Below, one piece after another: positions 19,741-32,341 of a DNA stretch of 64,000 bases (position 1 is the first letter of the stretch; every line of letters starts with the position of its first letter). The translations under genes were made by a program, and so were the position numbers. This DNA comes from Lotus japonicus (Eukaryota > Streptophyta > Magnoliopsida > Fabales > Fabaceae), in contig NC_080044.1 in NCBI RefSeq assembly GCF_012489685.1, positions 63,164,732-63,228,731 on the forward strand, given 5' to 3'. The notes beneath the pieces are model-generated. The model made no database searches and was not told the origin of the DNA. It worked only from the letters and a program-made list of their open reading frames with translations.

Positions 19741-22129
19741 TTATTATCATCCCATTCAATGTCCAAGACAAAGAGTAGCTTTGTTTCCCAGCCCCACGTC
19801 GGCAGGGTTGAAAATGATTAGGGTTGATGGTGGTGTTGGTGGTGAAAAATGTTTCCTTCATACATCTTTTGAGATGGAAATAGGTGAAGAGAAGAAAATA
19901 GGAAGAAAAGAGAGAAAAAAATATAAAACTTGATATATCATATGATAGAAAATGAAGAGAGAAATAAAAATAATATTGTTTGAAAATAAAGTGAAATTGT
20001 TTTAGAGTGTGAATGTATCAAGGTTGGTTTGTGTCACTTTTATCATGCCTAGCTAGTGTGAAAATAGACTATGCTAACTTAGCTTGACTTAAATAGTTTG
20101 ATTTACTAAAAATTATTTACGGTATGAGCTTGCCTTGTTATTTTTAATAGACTTATTATTTAGGATCGTGTTTGAGCTTTTTAAAGGCAGGCTTAACCTG
20201 ATAGTTTATTTAAAGACTTGTCTTAATATAATATAATATAATATGACATTTGGATAGACAAACATATATATTTGTAAATATGTCAACCAACTTATAAATT
20301 AATGAGTTAAAACATATTAAAATCATTATATCGTATCCGTCAAGGTAAATGGGTCATCCGCCTGTTTCTAAAGAAGTTTATAGGCTTAAATCAATATATA
20401 TATATATATAGTCTAATTTAAACATATAAATAAGTTAATAGATATATAATTTTAATATAATATAATAATTTAATTTCAATGTAAAGATAATATAATAAAT
20501 TTATATTTATCATATTTATTTAAATAATCAGGCTTGTTAGGTTTACAATGCTTTCGGTGGTCTAAACCTGACTTTAATTATAAAGTTTTTTAAGATAACA
20601 TCGACATTGTCTATTTATTCATTTAGCCTACAACGACTTAAATAGACCTTGTCAGGGGTCTAACCTACTTTCATCCTTAATTGCCTACAACGACTTAAAT
20701 AATACAATATCATTTTTTGGTTTTAACTCGTCTAAAGTGAAGTGATCAATTATCTTTATCATTTATTGAGTTTCTTTATTAACTTTTTAAAGTATGTAAT
20801 TAATCGATATTAATGATTGTAATAACTTACTTTATCATATAAAGTGAGTATGTGACTTTAAAAGACCCAAATCTTTTTTATAGATTATTATAAGGTGAGT
20901 CATGCATCTTTAAAAATGGCCCATCCATGCACTAAAGGATATCTTAGCAGCAATCTAAATGGAGACGTTCAAGTAGTTGGAAATGAAATAATAATATTTT
21001 GTTTATACATATTTTTCACCTCCACCCTATATAAATAAGAAGAGGAAAATGAAAAATGAGTGATATGATATGTAATTGACAAAAAATGTAAAGAGATGAG
21101 AATAAAAGTATGTGAAAATAAGATGAGAAAAAAAGTGAGATGTGTGTGAATCATTATGGATGTAATCGCGATTTAATTCTAGTGGCTAGAAAATAATTCA
21201 ACTTTTTAATCGCGATTTTGGAATGTAATCCTGATTAATTAAATCCAGTAAATGACCTATTGAAACGAAAGAATACAAAAATAGGGTAGGGGCATGCAGG
21301 GAAAGTTGCAAGCTATGCACGTGTTGGTCCCAAGTTGATTTCCTGGGTCCATGTTGAAAATAGTTGTCTTTCTTTGAAGGTCTAAAGCATCACGGTTTGC
21401 GGTCTAAAGTGAAAGATTTTTCTTTGACTAGTTTTACAAAAGCTCCCTTAATTTGAGTTGCTACAAAACAATTCAATTCATGAATCTTCTGTGCAGACCG
21501 ATTTGACATTTAAAAAAGCTTGTTTAGCACTTGGTTGCTTCTCGTTCTTTCAATTTTTTTCTTGATATAAACTATTTATCGTTTTATTTTCCATGGAATA
21601 AAGTATACCTTTGACGATAAATTTAATTCCTCATTCATACCAAGACATTAAAATGTGACTTTACTATTAAACGAAGGACGTAGCTAGGTGAGATTTAATT
21701 TGAGCCACTTGATGTGGGGTGGGAATTTGAATATATAAATAATCAACATATATCGTTTTAAAGCCTTTACGTGTCATTCAAAAACATTTACGGGACATTT
21801 GCGACCCCCCACACACACAGAGGCAGGATGCCCTATTGGATTGCCGGGTTGCATGATAAACTTCTAGATGCATAATAAATTAGAGTATTGTTGTTTCAGA
21901 AGGGAGACTACTCTCCTCGACTCTCTTTGCTTCCGGTGGTGATGAAAGGTCTTAATTGACTTTACTTATGCGGCAGAATTGGATTGACCTGGCGAGAGTA
22001 TACCTTCCAAACACATTTTAATGCTCGAATCAATAAGAGTGAAGAGAGAATATCATAATCTAACAAAAACTCAGGGTTTTTATATAATTGGTAAAGTGCA
22101 TGTTATGTGAATAAATGACTACACCAGTA
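19741..22129. other. AT-rich intergenic region with decayed repeats
   Basis: No gene was recognised. The duplicated phrase gcctacaacgacttaaat (about 20630 and 20683), aggcttaacctgatag (about 20192) and ggtctaaacctgac (about 20557) resemble parts of a degraded repeat. A (ta)n run lies at about 20395-20410. Confidence 0.4.
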
Positions 22130-22137
22130 TTTATAGG

Positions 22138-22436
22138 CAGGGCCGGTCCCGACATTTTGGAGGCCCTGGGTTAATAATAAAAATGGATCCCTAAATTTTT
22201 TTTTGGAGAAAGTTTAATAGGGACACTAAGCCAAAAAAAGGCCTTTTACAGCGCTTCGAACCTCTCGCCGCTATTAAATAGTATACAGCGGTACGAAGCG
22301 CTGTAAAAGATTGACTATTTACAGCGCTTTTTTAAGAAGAAACGCTGTAAAAAGTATTCGAATTTTTTTTTAGGCCCCTTCTTTTTTGGAGGCCCTGGGC
22401 TGTGGGCCTGCTTGCACAGGCCCAGGGCCGGCCCTG
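22138..22436. mobile_element. hAT-type MITE with nested gcgctgtaaa hairpin
   Basis: The termini are cagggccggtcccg (left) and cagggccggccctg (right), and the flanking 8-bp duplication tttatagg is perfect at 22130-22137 and 22437-22444. An 8-bp duplication with CAGGG-type ends fits the hAT superfamily. Inside, at about 22246-22360, are further inverted copies of ttttacagcgctt / aagcgctgtaaaa, a motif style seen at CACTA-element ends. Confidence 0.85.
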
Positions 22437-22444
22437 TTTATAGG

Positions 22445-22933
22445 CTCAAAGTCTATCATACTTGTCTCTGTAAGTCGTTAAAAAACCTCGTAGATGGTAT
22501 TCCGCGAGAGCAAGGTTGCCCCTAGACGACCTTACTTGGGAAGAGATGTTCTTTAACTATGTCATCTAGTCCGACTGTACGATGCTTAGTTGAGAGACTT
22601 TAGTGTACGTGCTGAATGCTATTGGATCCACCTTTTAGACTAGTCCAAACAACTCTAGAGTAACAAATCAATAAGATTAGTAAATAATATCAAATCTTAT
22701 GTATTCAAATGGTGTCTTATTGCCATGAGATGGAGATCTTAGTTGTCAAATAGTACTATCTCATTTTCTGTCTCATCAATGTTAATTGGAAATTATTTGT
22801 GATAAGTTATACATGTCGCACATATATATATATATATATTTAGATTGTTATGACATAACTTAATCTATCGATTGGGGCCAAAGATTAGATATTATTTGAG
22901 AACATCAATTCATCTTATTGATATGTCCTGGTA
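22445..22933. other. Intergenic sequence
   Basis: No gene was recognised. A short (ta)n run lies at about 22822-22840. Confidence 0.4.
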
Positions 22934-22942
22934 AAATAAAAA

Positions 22943-23175
22943 GGTTTAATAGCTCTTTTGGTCCTCACTTATCATGATTTTTCACTTTTGGTCCCTTTAG
23001 GAAAAAATTAGCAAAATTTGTCATTGACATTTACACACTTTTGCCGTTTTAGTCCAAATATGGATCATTTTTGCAAACAAATAAGCAATGTAAAGGATCA
23101 AAAGTGCTAATTTTTTTATTGGGGACCAAAAATGTAAAATCGTGATAAATGAGGGACGATAAGACCTATTAAGCC
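22943..23175. mobile_element. Small MULE-type MITE
   Basis: The left end ggtttaatagctcttttggt pairs with the reverse complement of the right end, ggcttaataggtcttatcgt, continuing through the tttttcacttttggtccc region. The 9-bp duplication aaataaaaa lies at 22934-22942 and 23176-23184; it is A-rich, so of modest weight. Confidence 0.7.
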
Positions 23176-23270
23176 AAATAAAAATAATCCTTTCATAAAA
23201 TAATTTCATTGCCCGATGCTAAACTTTTAAAGTTAAGTAGTTTTGTGCAATGGAAGGAGTACTTTAAACC

Positions 23271-23672
23271 TAGGGATGGCAATGGGTAGGGTCTGGGTAG
23301 GGTACTATAGTACCCATCCCCATACCCGCGTTTTCAAAAATTACCCGTACCCGTCCCCATACCCGCGTGGGTAGCAACTTGAATGCCCGTCCCCGTACCC
23401 TCTGGGTATCTATTTGCCCATACCCGTGCCCATTACCCGCAATTTAGCTAACCAAAATATATTTTTCACTATTTTTGTTAATAGAAAACAAAAATACAAC
23501 TACAATTTAGATTTATAATATAGCCCTTAGTTGTAGGTTAATAACTTACAAATTTTAAAAATAAGTGGGAGTAAATTAGTGATGATTATGAATACCTTAA
23601 ATACTAACCTACTTTTTTAAAAAAGAGTAAGTTTGAAAGGTATTGCTTAAGTTAATTTGTTATATATTACCA

Positions 23673-23730
<58 letters not shown>

Positions 23731-23910
23731 TGTGTGTGCGTGTATGGGGCGGGTTGGGTACTATAATACCCATGCCCGCACCCATACCCGCTACTTTTTG
23801 CGGGTAATTACCCATACCCAACCCCATACCCATCTAGCGGGTTTTTACCCTACCCATAATGGCTATTTTTTGCGGGTACCCTATGGGTCCTAGACCCATT
23901 GCCATCCCTA
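23271..23910. mobile_element. hAT-type element (tagggatggcaatgggt termini)
   Basis: The inverted ends tagggatggcaatgggt and acccattgccatcccta are exact over 17 bp, and the 8-bp duplication tttaaacc is perfect at 23263-23270 and 23911-23918. Subterminal regions are full of gggta/taccc repeats. The centre contains a (aat)n microsatellite at about 23672-23730. Confidence 0.88.
23672..23730. repeat. (AAT)n microsatellite
   Basis: About 20 uninterrupted aat triplets inside the hAT-type element. Confidence 0.9.
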
Positions 23911-23918
23911 TTTAAACC

Positions 23919-24391
23919 CCTAGCTATAATCTAGGTTTAGTTCTAATTAAATTTAAGAGCTAATTAAGTAGGTTAGGCTAACTTGCTTGTATTACACATT
24001 TACACAATGCTTGCTTTACAAGTTAATTAATTACAACCCTCTCGTCCACACCTTGTGCAGAATAAAGCTGCAGGAAAACCCTGTTTAAAGCAGAACAGTT
24101 TCTTATTACAGACAAAGTGTGATACTATAAACTAACAAGACCACGTGAAATGCATTAATGATCGAGCACTTTAACTTAAGATCGAGGTCCATGTGAACTA
24201 CACTATATACATTTTTAGGCAATCATGGACCGTAATTTAGGTGGAGAAAAAGAAAAGGGTATGAAAATTAGCCATGACAAGTGCAGCAATTAGATAAAAC
24301 TTACATGCCAAAGTGATAATACCGACTCTTAACCAACAAAATAATGTGAAGGTGTGTTGTTACATGTTCCTTAGTGATCATAAAGGCAAGG
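23919..24391. other. Intergenic sequence
   Basis: No gene or bounded element was recognised. Confidence 0.4.
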
Positions 24392-24400
24392 CAAAATAAA

Positions 24401-25868
24401 GGGGTGAATGGTCACTTTCGTCCCTATTGTTTCACGCGTCGGGCATTTTAGTCCCTATTCTATGGAAATGTCGCTCGTGGTCCCTAATGTTGCAAATCGT
24501 CAATCACGTTGGTCCTGGCCACTGCTCCCGTTAGTGAACGTTAACGGGAAGGGTGATTTGGCACGTTAAGTGCCCCAGTGGACTTGCCACGTGGATTTAA
24601 ATGTTGGGGAAAACATAGAAGCTTCAATTTAGTCCCTGACCAAAATCCCCAAATCTGAAAAGCTTCAATCTCTCCATCATCTTCTTCCTCCTCATCATCT
24701 TACCCATAAATGATAAAAACTCTTTTTTTTCATCATCATTTCATTCATGAACCAGATCAGGGAAAAAAAATTAAAATCTTCATTATCAATTCATTCCACA
24801 CCACCTTCATATTCACATCTGAAACCTTAGAACCAAAACCATAAACAAAATAACCCTAAAATCACTTTCTTTCCTAAATCCTCCACCGAAACCTTATTCT
24901 TCTTCTTCAATGGTAACCTTTGCATATCCGGCGGTGGCAAATAGGCATGGGTCTGAAGATGGAAGGTAGAGTGGCGTGGGAGTGGTGAGTTTGCAAGTTG
25001 AAGAGCTCTTGAACAGGTTTCTGAAGAAGGTCATGGGTTCCTCTCCTTCCTTCCCTCTTTTTGCTTCATGAGTTCCTCAGGTGGACGAAGATAGAAGATC
25101 TGAACAAGGTCATGGCTTGTCAAATCTGGATTTTGGGTTTGTGGGTTAGGGTGTTTTTTTTTCAATTTGGGGTTTTTTTTTTAAATTATAACTATCATTG
25201 TAATGGAAATAATGTGGATTTGGGCACCGCTAGCTGTAATTATCATTGTTATCGTTGTTTTGAATAATGGTTTTGTCTTTGCATCTCTGTTAAATTGAGG
25301 ACATGAAATTTGTGTGGTGTGAGATGTGGGACATAGCTTCATGCTTCATCAGATCCGGAAGGTGATGAGCAGTGGAAATCATGAGAAGTTGTGAAAATTT
25401 ATTCTTTGGGTTTTTAATTTGTTCCTTTGATGGAGGGGGAGGGGGAGATGAATGAGTTGATGATGAAGCATTTAATTTTTTTTGATGATTTGATTCATGA
25501 ATGAGATGATGAAAAAAAAGGAGAGTTGTTATCATGTTCAATTATTTTTTCTGGGTATGATGAGGAGGAGGAAGAAGATGATAGAGAGATTGAAGCTTTT
25601 ATGATTTGAAGATTTTGATCAGGGACTAAAATGAAGTTTTTAAGTTTTCCCAAAAATTTCCCTAATATTTAAATCCACGTGGCAAGTCCATTAGAGCACT
25701 TAACATGCCAAATCACCCTTCCTGTTAACGTTCACTAACGGGAGCCAAGCTATGGACTAAAATGATTGACGTTTTGCAACTTTAGGGACCACGAACGACA
25801 TTTCCATAGAATAGGGACTAGAATGCCCGACGCCTGTAACTTTAGGGACGAAAGTGACCATTCACCCC
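24401..25868. mobile_element. Long-TIR Mutator-like element, non-autonomous
   Basis: The left end ggggtgaatggtcactttcg is the reverse complement of the right end, and similarity extends for about 200 bp to gccacgtggatttaaat (about 24585-24608) and its partner near 25665. The direct repeat caaaataaa(g) flanks it (24392-24401 and 25868-25877), consistent with a 9-bp duplication. No coding content was seen inside. Confidence 0.82.
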
Positions 25869-25877
25869 AAAATAAAG

Positions 25878-27350
25878 CATTAGATTTGGCCTTATGTTAC
25901 AAATAAACACGCCTTGTCATTTTCTATTGACCCACTTGTTCCTCACCTGCTGAGCAACCATACCAACAAAGAGTAGCGAACCAAATTAACATTATTGAGA
26001 ACTTTAACATTAACTCGAAATATAACTAAATAAGTATTTATAATAGGAAAACATCCTTACCTCAAAGTTAGTTTTAGGTAGATTTGAGCGTAACTCAAAT
26101 TTTAAGTAACATGCTAATTTATATAGGATCTAATGTATATATCAAATAAAAAATAAATATATCCGCTTCTGTTGTGGTCAACAAATGAATATATCCACTT
26201 TATTGGGAAGATCCCTTTTCATTCTTACTTTGTTTGGTTTTTTTAATTTTTGGGGCGAAACTTACTTTATTTGGTTGATTTTAATAATTGATACCACAGA
26301 ATCATTCCACTGTTGGCCCCCCATATGTAGTACAGATTCACCAACCCAACAAATAGACATCCAACAAAAGAGTTTTGCATGTGGGTGGAGGTCAAAAAAA
26401 AAAAACTATCGACAGAAACAAACACCACGTGAAAAATGCAAGTCGCTATGATGAAAAAGAAAATGTTAGGTAGAAGCCTACACTCTCAGAATAACAAACA
26501 GAAGAGAAAAGAAAAAAGTAATTTATTTTGATATCTTAAGATGTGAGACATAAAGATGAAAATGATATATTATAAGTGTTTGTACAACTATGACAAAAGG
26601 AAACGGTAGTCATGAGACTAATTCACATCGTTATATTGTCAATGCACTACTAGGTTGTAAGGGACTTGCAATAAAGAGAATCAAACTCTCAACTATTTAT
26701 TAAAGAGACTAAGTGCTAATCACTACATCAACCAACCTATTTGGTCACAAATTGTTTGCTACTGTAATTCAAACAAAACAGGCGCAGTACATTTCTTTTC
26801 TCAATACTTTGCCATTCAAATAGAAAGGGCTGTTATTTTTCTTGTCGATGATATAGAAAGGGCTTTTATTTTTTGTCAATGAATAGAAAAGGCTTTACAT
26901 TACAAGTTTTGGTAAACTGCCTTTCATTGGACTGAATTTTAAAATTTAACCAGCCAGAAAGTACATGGGCCTATTATTCTAAGGCCTTAACGGCTGGTTG
27001 TTTTGACCAAAAACTCTAGAGCAGTTTTCAAGAGGATTTGTTTTTTTATAACTATACTAGTATTTTGCAAGTCTAAGGGGGACATAACTCCTTGAAAACT
27101 TGTTTTTTCGCAATTATACCCCCTGCAGTATTGCAACTACTAGGGGGGATATTGCTCTTTCAACAAAATTAGAGTTCTACTACCAGTTATAATAATCAAC
27201 TGAGCACAATTACAATTACTAAAGTGTAAAATGCAAATGGAATATACAATGAAATGGAACAAACTACCAACCATCAAGCAAAGCATTGCACTAGTCTTAA
27301 ATATGTTTAAATAAGGTCAAACCTTGAAAGCTATGCTGTGTGGCATTTTG
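25878..27350. other. AT-rich intergenic region
   Basis: No supported gene. Short ORFs here have no recognisable content. Confidence 0.4.
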
Positions 27351-27351
27351 T

Positions 27352-27670
27352 TTAGAATCAAAGAATATTTCTGACAAGGGCAGGAATAGTACTCACCATG
27401 AAATTGGAATAGAAGAAATTGAATTTTTTAATTTGTTTTTCTCGTAAAAAATAAAAACAGCATTTCAAGTTGATAGATGAAGGCACCATAGATGAACACG
27501 TTAATCAATTGGATTCAAGCATGTCCATTTTCCTTATTGAAACCATTCAAATCTGTCATCCTCCTTTGCCTAAAAAGACAAACTCATGAATGTTCCTGCC
27601 TATTGGCAATGATAGTGAAGTTCATGTCTTATTGTCCACAATTTTTGATCAAAAAGCCCAAACCCAATAA
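27352..27670. repeat. Segmental duplication, first copy (blocks A and B)
   Basis: Block A (about 27352-27490, gaatagtactcaccatgaaa...aacagcatttcaagttgata) recurs as A' at about 27697-27838. Block B (about 27508-27670, caaatctgtcatcctccttt...aaaaagacaaactcatg) recurs as B' at about 28375-28540. Confidence 0.75.
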
Positions 27671-27696
27671 AAGCCTAGGAAACACGAGGCATGTTT

Positions 27697-28540
27697 TTAG
27701 AATCATAGAATAATTCTCACGAGGTCAGGAATAGTACACGCCATGAAATTGGAAAGAAAATAAAACTGAGTTTTTTGTTTTTGTTTTTTTCATAAAAAAT
27801 AACAACAACATTTCAAGTTGATATATGAACACGTTAATTCCAATTCCAACACAATTGGCTTAGTTGGTTATATATGATGAAACAAATTTTTTCAAAAGGT
27901 TGTGTGTTTGATTGCACGCGAGAGTTGTGTCGGTGATCTATCTATAAGTACATGCGACATGTGATCCTAGTGATAAGTCATGACCCGTGATGGCGGTAAC
28001 CGGAGCCGAATCGACCCAGACTTCTATTCATTGAATAAAAATGTACACATTTGTTGGATTCAGGCATGTTCAATTACATTTTTGAACATGTTAATCCAAC
28101 ATATGTTGGCTTAGTTGTTAAAGACTTAATGATGATACATCTCCTTTCAGGAGACCGTATATTCGAACACGTTAATGCCAACATATCTTCATTTTTAAAT
28201 ACCAACTCAGTTGGTTAGGAAGAAACACCTCCGCTCAGAAGATTGTGTGTTCGGTTTCTGCTTCTTATATGAGGATTATGTTGGTGGATAATCTACTAGT
28301 ACCTGCATTATGTGATTTCAAAGACACGCCTTGACCCTTGAAGGTGACCGGAGCTGAATGTACACGTCAATTGGATTCAGGCATGCCCATTTTCATTTTT
28401 AAAACCATTCAAATCTGTCATCCTCCTTTGCCTAAAAAGACAAACTAAGGAATGTTCATGCCAATCGGCAATGACAATGAGAGGTTCATTCATGTCTTCT
28501 TCCCCAAATTTTTTTGATAAAAAAAAAGCCCAGGCCCAAT
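27697..28540. repeat. Segmental duplication, second copy, split by SINE-like repeats
   Basis: A' (27697-27838) and B' (28375-28540) are the same blocks in the same order as 27352-27670, but separated by about 535 bp of SINE-like sequence. The insertion therefore followed the duplication. B' forms the upstream region of the gene at 28760. Confidence 0.72.
27845..28365 (+). repeat. Cluster of three tRNA-derived SINE-like units
   Basis: Three diverged units (about 27847-28020, 28095-28175, 28197-28362) each carry a box-A-like ttggcttagttggtta / aactcagttggttagg and a later box-B-like ttgtgtgtttgattgcac / gtatattcgaacacg. Units 1 and 3 also share tgaccgtgat / tgacccttgaaggtgaccgg-type tails. RNA polymerase III origin is inferred. 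Confidence 0.5.
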
Positions 28541-28678
28541 TTCCACGTCAGTCATTATCATAGAAAAAGTCATTTACAAAAAGCGTGTAATAGAGAGAGA
28601 AGAAGAAACCACCGGCCACCACTGCAACTTCCACGTTTCCAACCTTATCCCTTTCTTCTTTCCTCATCTTTCCCCACA

Positions 28679-28686
28679 CTATAAAA
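28679..28686 (+). promoter_or_regulatory. TATA box of the 28760 gene
   Basis: ctataaaa lies about 80 bp upstream of the ATG at 28760. Confidence 0.6.
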
Positions 28687-28759
28687 CCAAACCCTCTTTC
28701 ACCCTCGGAACCCTAAACTGTTCCAATAACACCGTTGAAGACTCTTTCAAATTCCCAAA

Positions 28760-29131
28760 ATGGCAGCAACTTTGATTCCCCTCCGTTCCACCGGGATCCG
28801 AGCGTGCGCTGACTCCGGCCACCGCAAGCCCGAACCCGATCGCCGGAGAACCTCCTCCGCCAACTGGTGGACCCCGCTGTTTGGAATTTCTTCCGAACCG
28901 GACTACATTAACTCCAACAGCAAGGCACCGACCCTGCCGCAGGCCAAGGCGGAAGGCGATCCGGCGTTGAAGGCGGCGGCGAGGCCGCGGTTTGCCGGCG
29001 CGTTGACGGAGGAGAAGGCGAGGCAGCTCCGGATGATGACGACGGGGACTGAAACGTTTCATGACACGATGTATCATTCCGCCATCGCTTCACGACTCGC
29101 CTCCGAGTTCAAAGCCAACTCCGATCTGTGA
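28760..29131 (+). CDS. Conserved small plant protein of unknown function
   Basis: A single-exon frame of 123 residues with the typical GC rise of a plant coding exon against AT-rich flanks, a TATA box about 80 bp upstream and a start context of aaaATGG. The N-terminus is basic. A tryptophan motif, SSANWWTPLFGISSEPDYI, lies at about 32-50. The C-terminal third (TEEKARQLRMMTTGTETFHD, then MYHSAIASRLASEF) looks amphipathic and helical. I recall this WWTPLFG plus HDTMYHSAIASRLA arrangement from uncharacterised angiosperm proteins of similar length. No catalytic motif, signal peptide or membrane segment is visible. A degenerate copy of its 3' end lies at 30020-30112. Confidence 0.82.
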   Translation: MAATLIPLRSTGIRACADSGHRKPEPDRRRTSSANWWTPLFGISSEPDYINSNSKAPTLPQAKAEGDPALKAAARPRFAGALTEEKARQLRMMTTGTETFHDTMYHSAIASRLASEFKANSDL

Positions 29132-30019
29132 ACTCTCATCGCGTCGCATTTTATTGGATTTGTTTGTTGCAAAATGTTAGGTTTTTTTTTTTGTAAACGT
29201 TGATGCTAAGCAAAGCAATGTAAAATGGTTTAGCAAGTTATTAAGGTGATGAAAACTTGAAAATCATGATCTATATGTATGTAATTACTGATTTAGAGAT
29301 TCTAATTAAACACTTTGGATTAGATCTGATTTGACGTGGATAAGTTGATAACAATTGGGATTAAGGGACGTTAATCATAATTAATTAATAAGTGGTTGCT
29401 TACTCTGTCACTCAGTTGCAGTACTGTAGTGGCCTAGTGGGTCCCGAATGCAGATAGGGTGGAGGGTGGATGTACTAATGGATAAGTAGCAACGGAAATG
29501 GAGAATTTGATAATGTGTAATGATTTATTATGAATTTGATGATGTGTATTAAGTTAGTGAGATCCTATAAACATTTATTAAGGAAAAGATGAACACAAAC
29601 CATATGTCATAAGAGAATGCACACCCAGATATTTTAGGAGTTATGAACTGTTAAAGAATTTGTAAACTAAACTATTAAACTTAACATGCTGGGTAAAGTA
29701 TCCAACCAGGAATATGCTGAGGATTTGGTTGTCCCTATCTGATTAGGATATGTAATGATAACGTGTATGAAATTAATGAATCTTGTCTTTGCGTCTACGG
29801 AGCATATGATAATGCTTGCCAAAAGAAGATGGATTACCGAATATACCTACGGAATGGATTTGTAAATTCAGCAAGTGGTTCATAAGTTTGATACTTTAAT
29901 ATGTCTGACATGGGAGGAAACAGTAGTCTTGTGCATTGTTCTTGTTTTCAGTCTTCGTAAATTAATACTTATAAGACCCGTTTAGTGGTCAAGATGTGAT
30001 AAAAGCAGGATAAAATACA
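29132..30019. other. 3' flank of the 28760 gene
   Basis: This contains the 3' UTR (to roughly 29220) and AT-rich intergenic sequence. No other gene was recognised. Confidence 0.45.
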
Positions 30020-30112
30020 AAGTTCAAAGCCCACTCCGATCTGTGAACTCTCCTCTGTGTTGTAGCATCATCGCATCACATCGCATATCATTGGATTTGT
30101 TTGTTGCAAAAG
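30020..30112 (+). pseudogene. Partial duplicate of the 3' end of the 28760 gene
   Basis: The segment agttcaaagcccactccgat, then ctgtgaactctc, and ttggatttgtttgttgcaaa matches 29105-29178, which covers the last codons, the stop and the proximal 3' UTR of the upstream gene. About 15-20 bp of extra sequence interrupts the match. There is no 5' part, so it cannot encode the protein. Confidence 0.8.
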
Positions 30113-30969
30113 GCAATTTAGAGGGTATGAAAGCCTGCGTTCAATGGAAAGATGAGTGAAGAAATATTGAAATGCAGATGAGGTGAAGGGGTTTTCTAAT
30201 GTCCAGAATTAATCGCAGAGTGAGGTAGGGAGGTGGAGGTCAGGGGTAGTTGGTATGGTGGACAGAGAGTGGTTTCATGGAGGTGAGGAACGGAGACAAA
30301 CACTAAATATGATGAGAAATTCTTGATGGACAAAAACTAATTCACCCTTGTTTTTTTTTTTTGGTAATTGATTCATCCTAGTAAATCAGGACTAAGAACA
30401 TATTTAAAACTAAAAACAAGCAAAGGAATCAAGTGAAGAAAACTATGAACAACTAAAAAGTCACAATTTAAATGTGTATCAGAACAAATTAGAAGACGAC
30501 AATAGAAAGCTGTCCTAATTTGGGACAAAAAAATCTTGAGGGGAAAACTGTTTCAACCCGCAATCTTCAGTACTAGCAGAACGATACCAGTCAACAATGT
30601 TCGGCTCAAAGGAACAAGGGAACAACTTCTCGCAGGCCCAAAAGAACAAAAAAAATTTAAAGGCCCAGCAAACACTTTTACAATGCATTCTCATTCTGAA
30701 TCGAAAGTTCAAATGAACAACAAGAATTAAAGATTTTACGACAAAAAAACTTTTAGATTTTATTTTAAAAATAATAATTAAAAAAGAGAATAAGTTATAA
30801 CCAAAATGTTAGATAAGTAAATTCTTATTTTATCTTTCAAAAAAATTCTTATTTTGCACCTCCCATTTCTAAATAGTTGAAAATAATGGGAATGTTCACT
30901 TAAAATGAAAGAGAAGTGATAACAACATTCACTTTGACATCCTCTTTTTAACATTCTATTGTTGATTAG
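30113..30969. other. Intergenic sequence
   Basis: No gene or bounded element was recognised. Confidence 0.4.
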
Positions 30970-30972
30970 TTA

Positions 30973-31120
30973 GGCTTTGTTTGGTTTAGAGGGAAATGAA
31001 GGGGAATGAAAGAAAACACAAACCGAGGAATGAATTGGGACTAAGGTACAATCCAAATTCGTTTCCTGAATTTTGTGTTTTCTTTCCTTCACCTTTCTCT
31101 CCTCCAAACCAAACAAAGCC
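30973..31120. mobile_element. Tourist-like MITE (148 bp)
   Basis: The inverted ends ggctttgtttggttt and ccaaacaaagcc are flanked by TTA at 30970-30972 and 31121-31123. A three-base TTA duplication with GGC-type ends fits the PIF/Harbinger superfamily. Confidence 0.8.
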
Positions 31121-31123
31121 TTA

Positions 31124-32341
31124 AAATTCATGTCGGTCCCACCGAATTGGGAGTGAGAGACCATATAAATTTAGTGGACACTACATGAATTTTAACCAAT
31201 CAAAGAAGAAGTGTTAAAAAGGTGTCAAAGTGAGTTTTGCTAACATTTCTCGAAATGAAAAACTTTTACTTACATTCCCTCCGTTTTCCTTCTAAACTTC
31301 TATATCCAAACATATCTTTGTAATGCCCGAAAAGAGGAGTTAAAATAAGGGGTTTGACTCATCTAAAGTAAGAGTGAGAGATTACTTTACATGGTAAAGT
31401 AAGCTATCACAACCATTGATTAAGAAATCAACAGCTGATATTTGTATCATGTACTTGCGTATATATTATAAACTATGGTGTTCGTTAAGTCACAACCTTT
31501 GGTTTCTTAATCAGTAGTAACCTCCTCTCTAAATTCTTAAGTGAATCTCTAACTTTAGAGGAGCCGAAACCAATTTAGTGAGCTGTTTCGTTAAAAATGA
31601 AGGAGTATTGGAGGAAGTAGGGCAGTCAAAGATCTTGATAGAACATCAGGTGATCAACCTAGTTGACTGTGATTTGGGAGGGTGCCACTGAACTGCTCAA
31701 GGCTAAAGATAACTTCACATAAATGAAGTACTCCTAACCAAATCAATGAAGCATATTTCTTACATAGCATAAATATTCATCTACTCATCATGTAAAATAA
31801 AGACACAAGACATCAATTCCAACATAAAATCTTTAGTTCTTTTTTCAATTTATTGAAGGTAAAAATCAACTCTGGCTACAAGTAAATTAATTAATTTTAT
31901 AAATGAATAAAATAAATAGGGGAATGATATCACATCACATGTAACTATAAATGATATGCATGTTGATGTTCTGAATCTACTTAGACCATCTAATTATGCT
32001 GAAGTCTACATCAAACTGTTAAGTTTACATCAGGTGAGTGAGAAAACTAGGAGAAATTTGCTGGCATTATAAGATTTGGAGATCAAAGTAACAGACTCCA
32101 AAATTCACAGTTCTTCAATTAAAAGGTAATAACCGCAATGCAAGATGAAATTCTCAACAAGTACATAGCACAACAATCTTCCAAAACAACTGAAAAATAT
32201 TCATACATGACCAAAATTGACCTACGCTATTTAAGGTGTTACCAGAATGTTGAGCAGCAAATAGATGCTGACGAATTTATTGAGGACCTGTGGTTGAGAT
32301 GTAAATGATACCGATCAAATGTCTGAAAATGCTCTGCATAA
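31124..32341. other. Intergenic sequence and 3' flank of the minus-strand membrane-protein gene
   Basis: The part from about 32100 to 32341 is probably the 3' UTR of the gene ending at 32342. No other feature was recognised. Confidence 0.4.
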
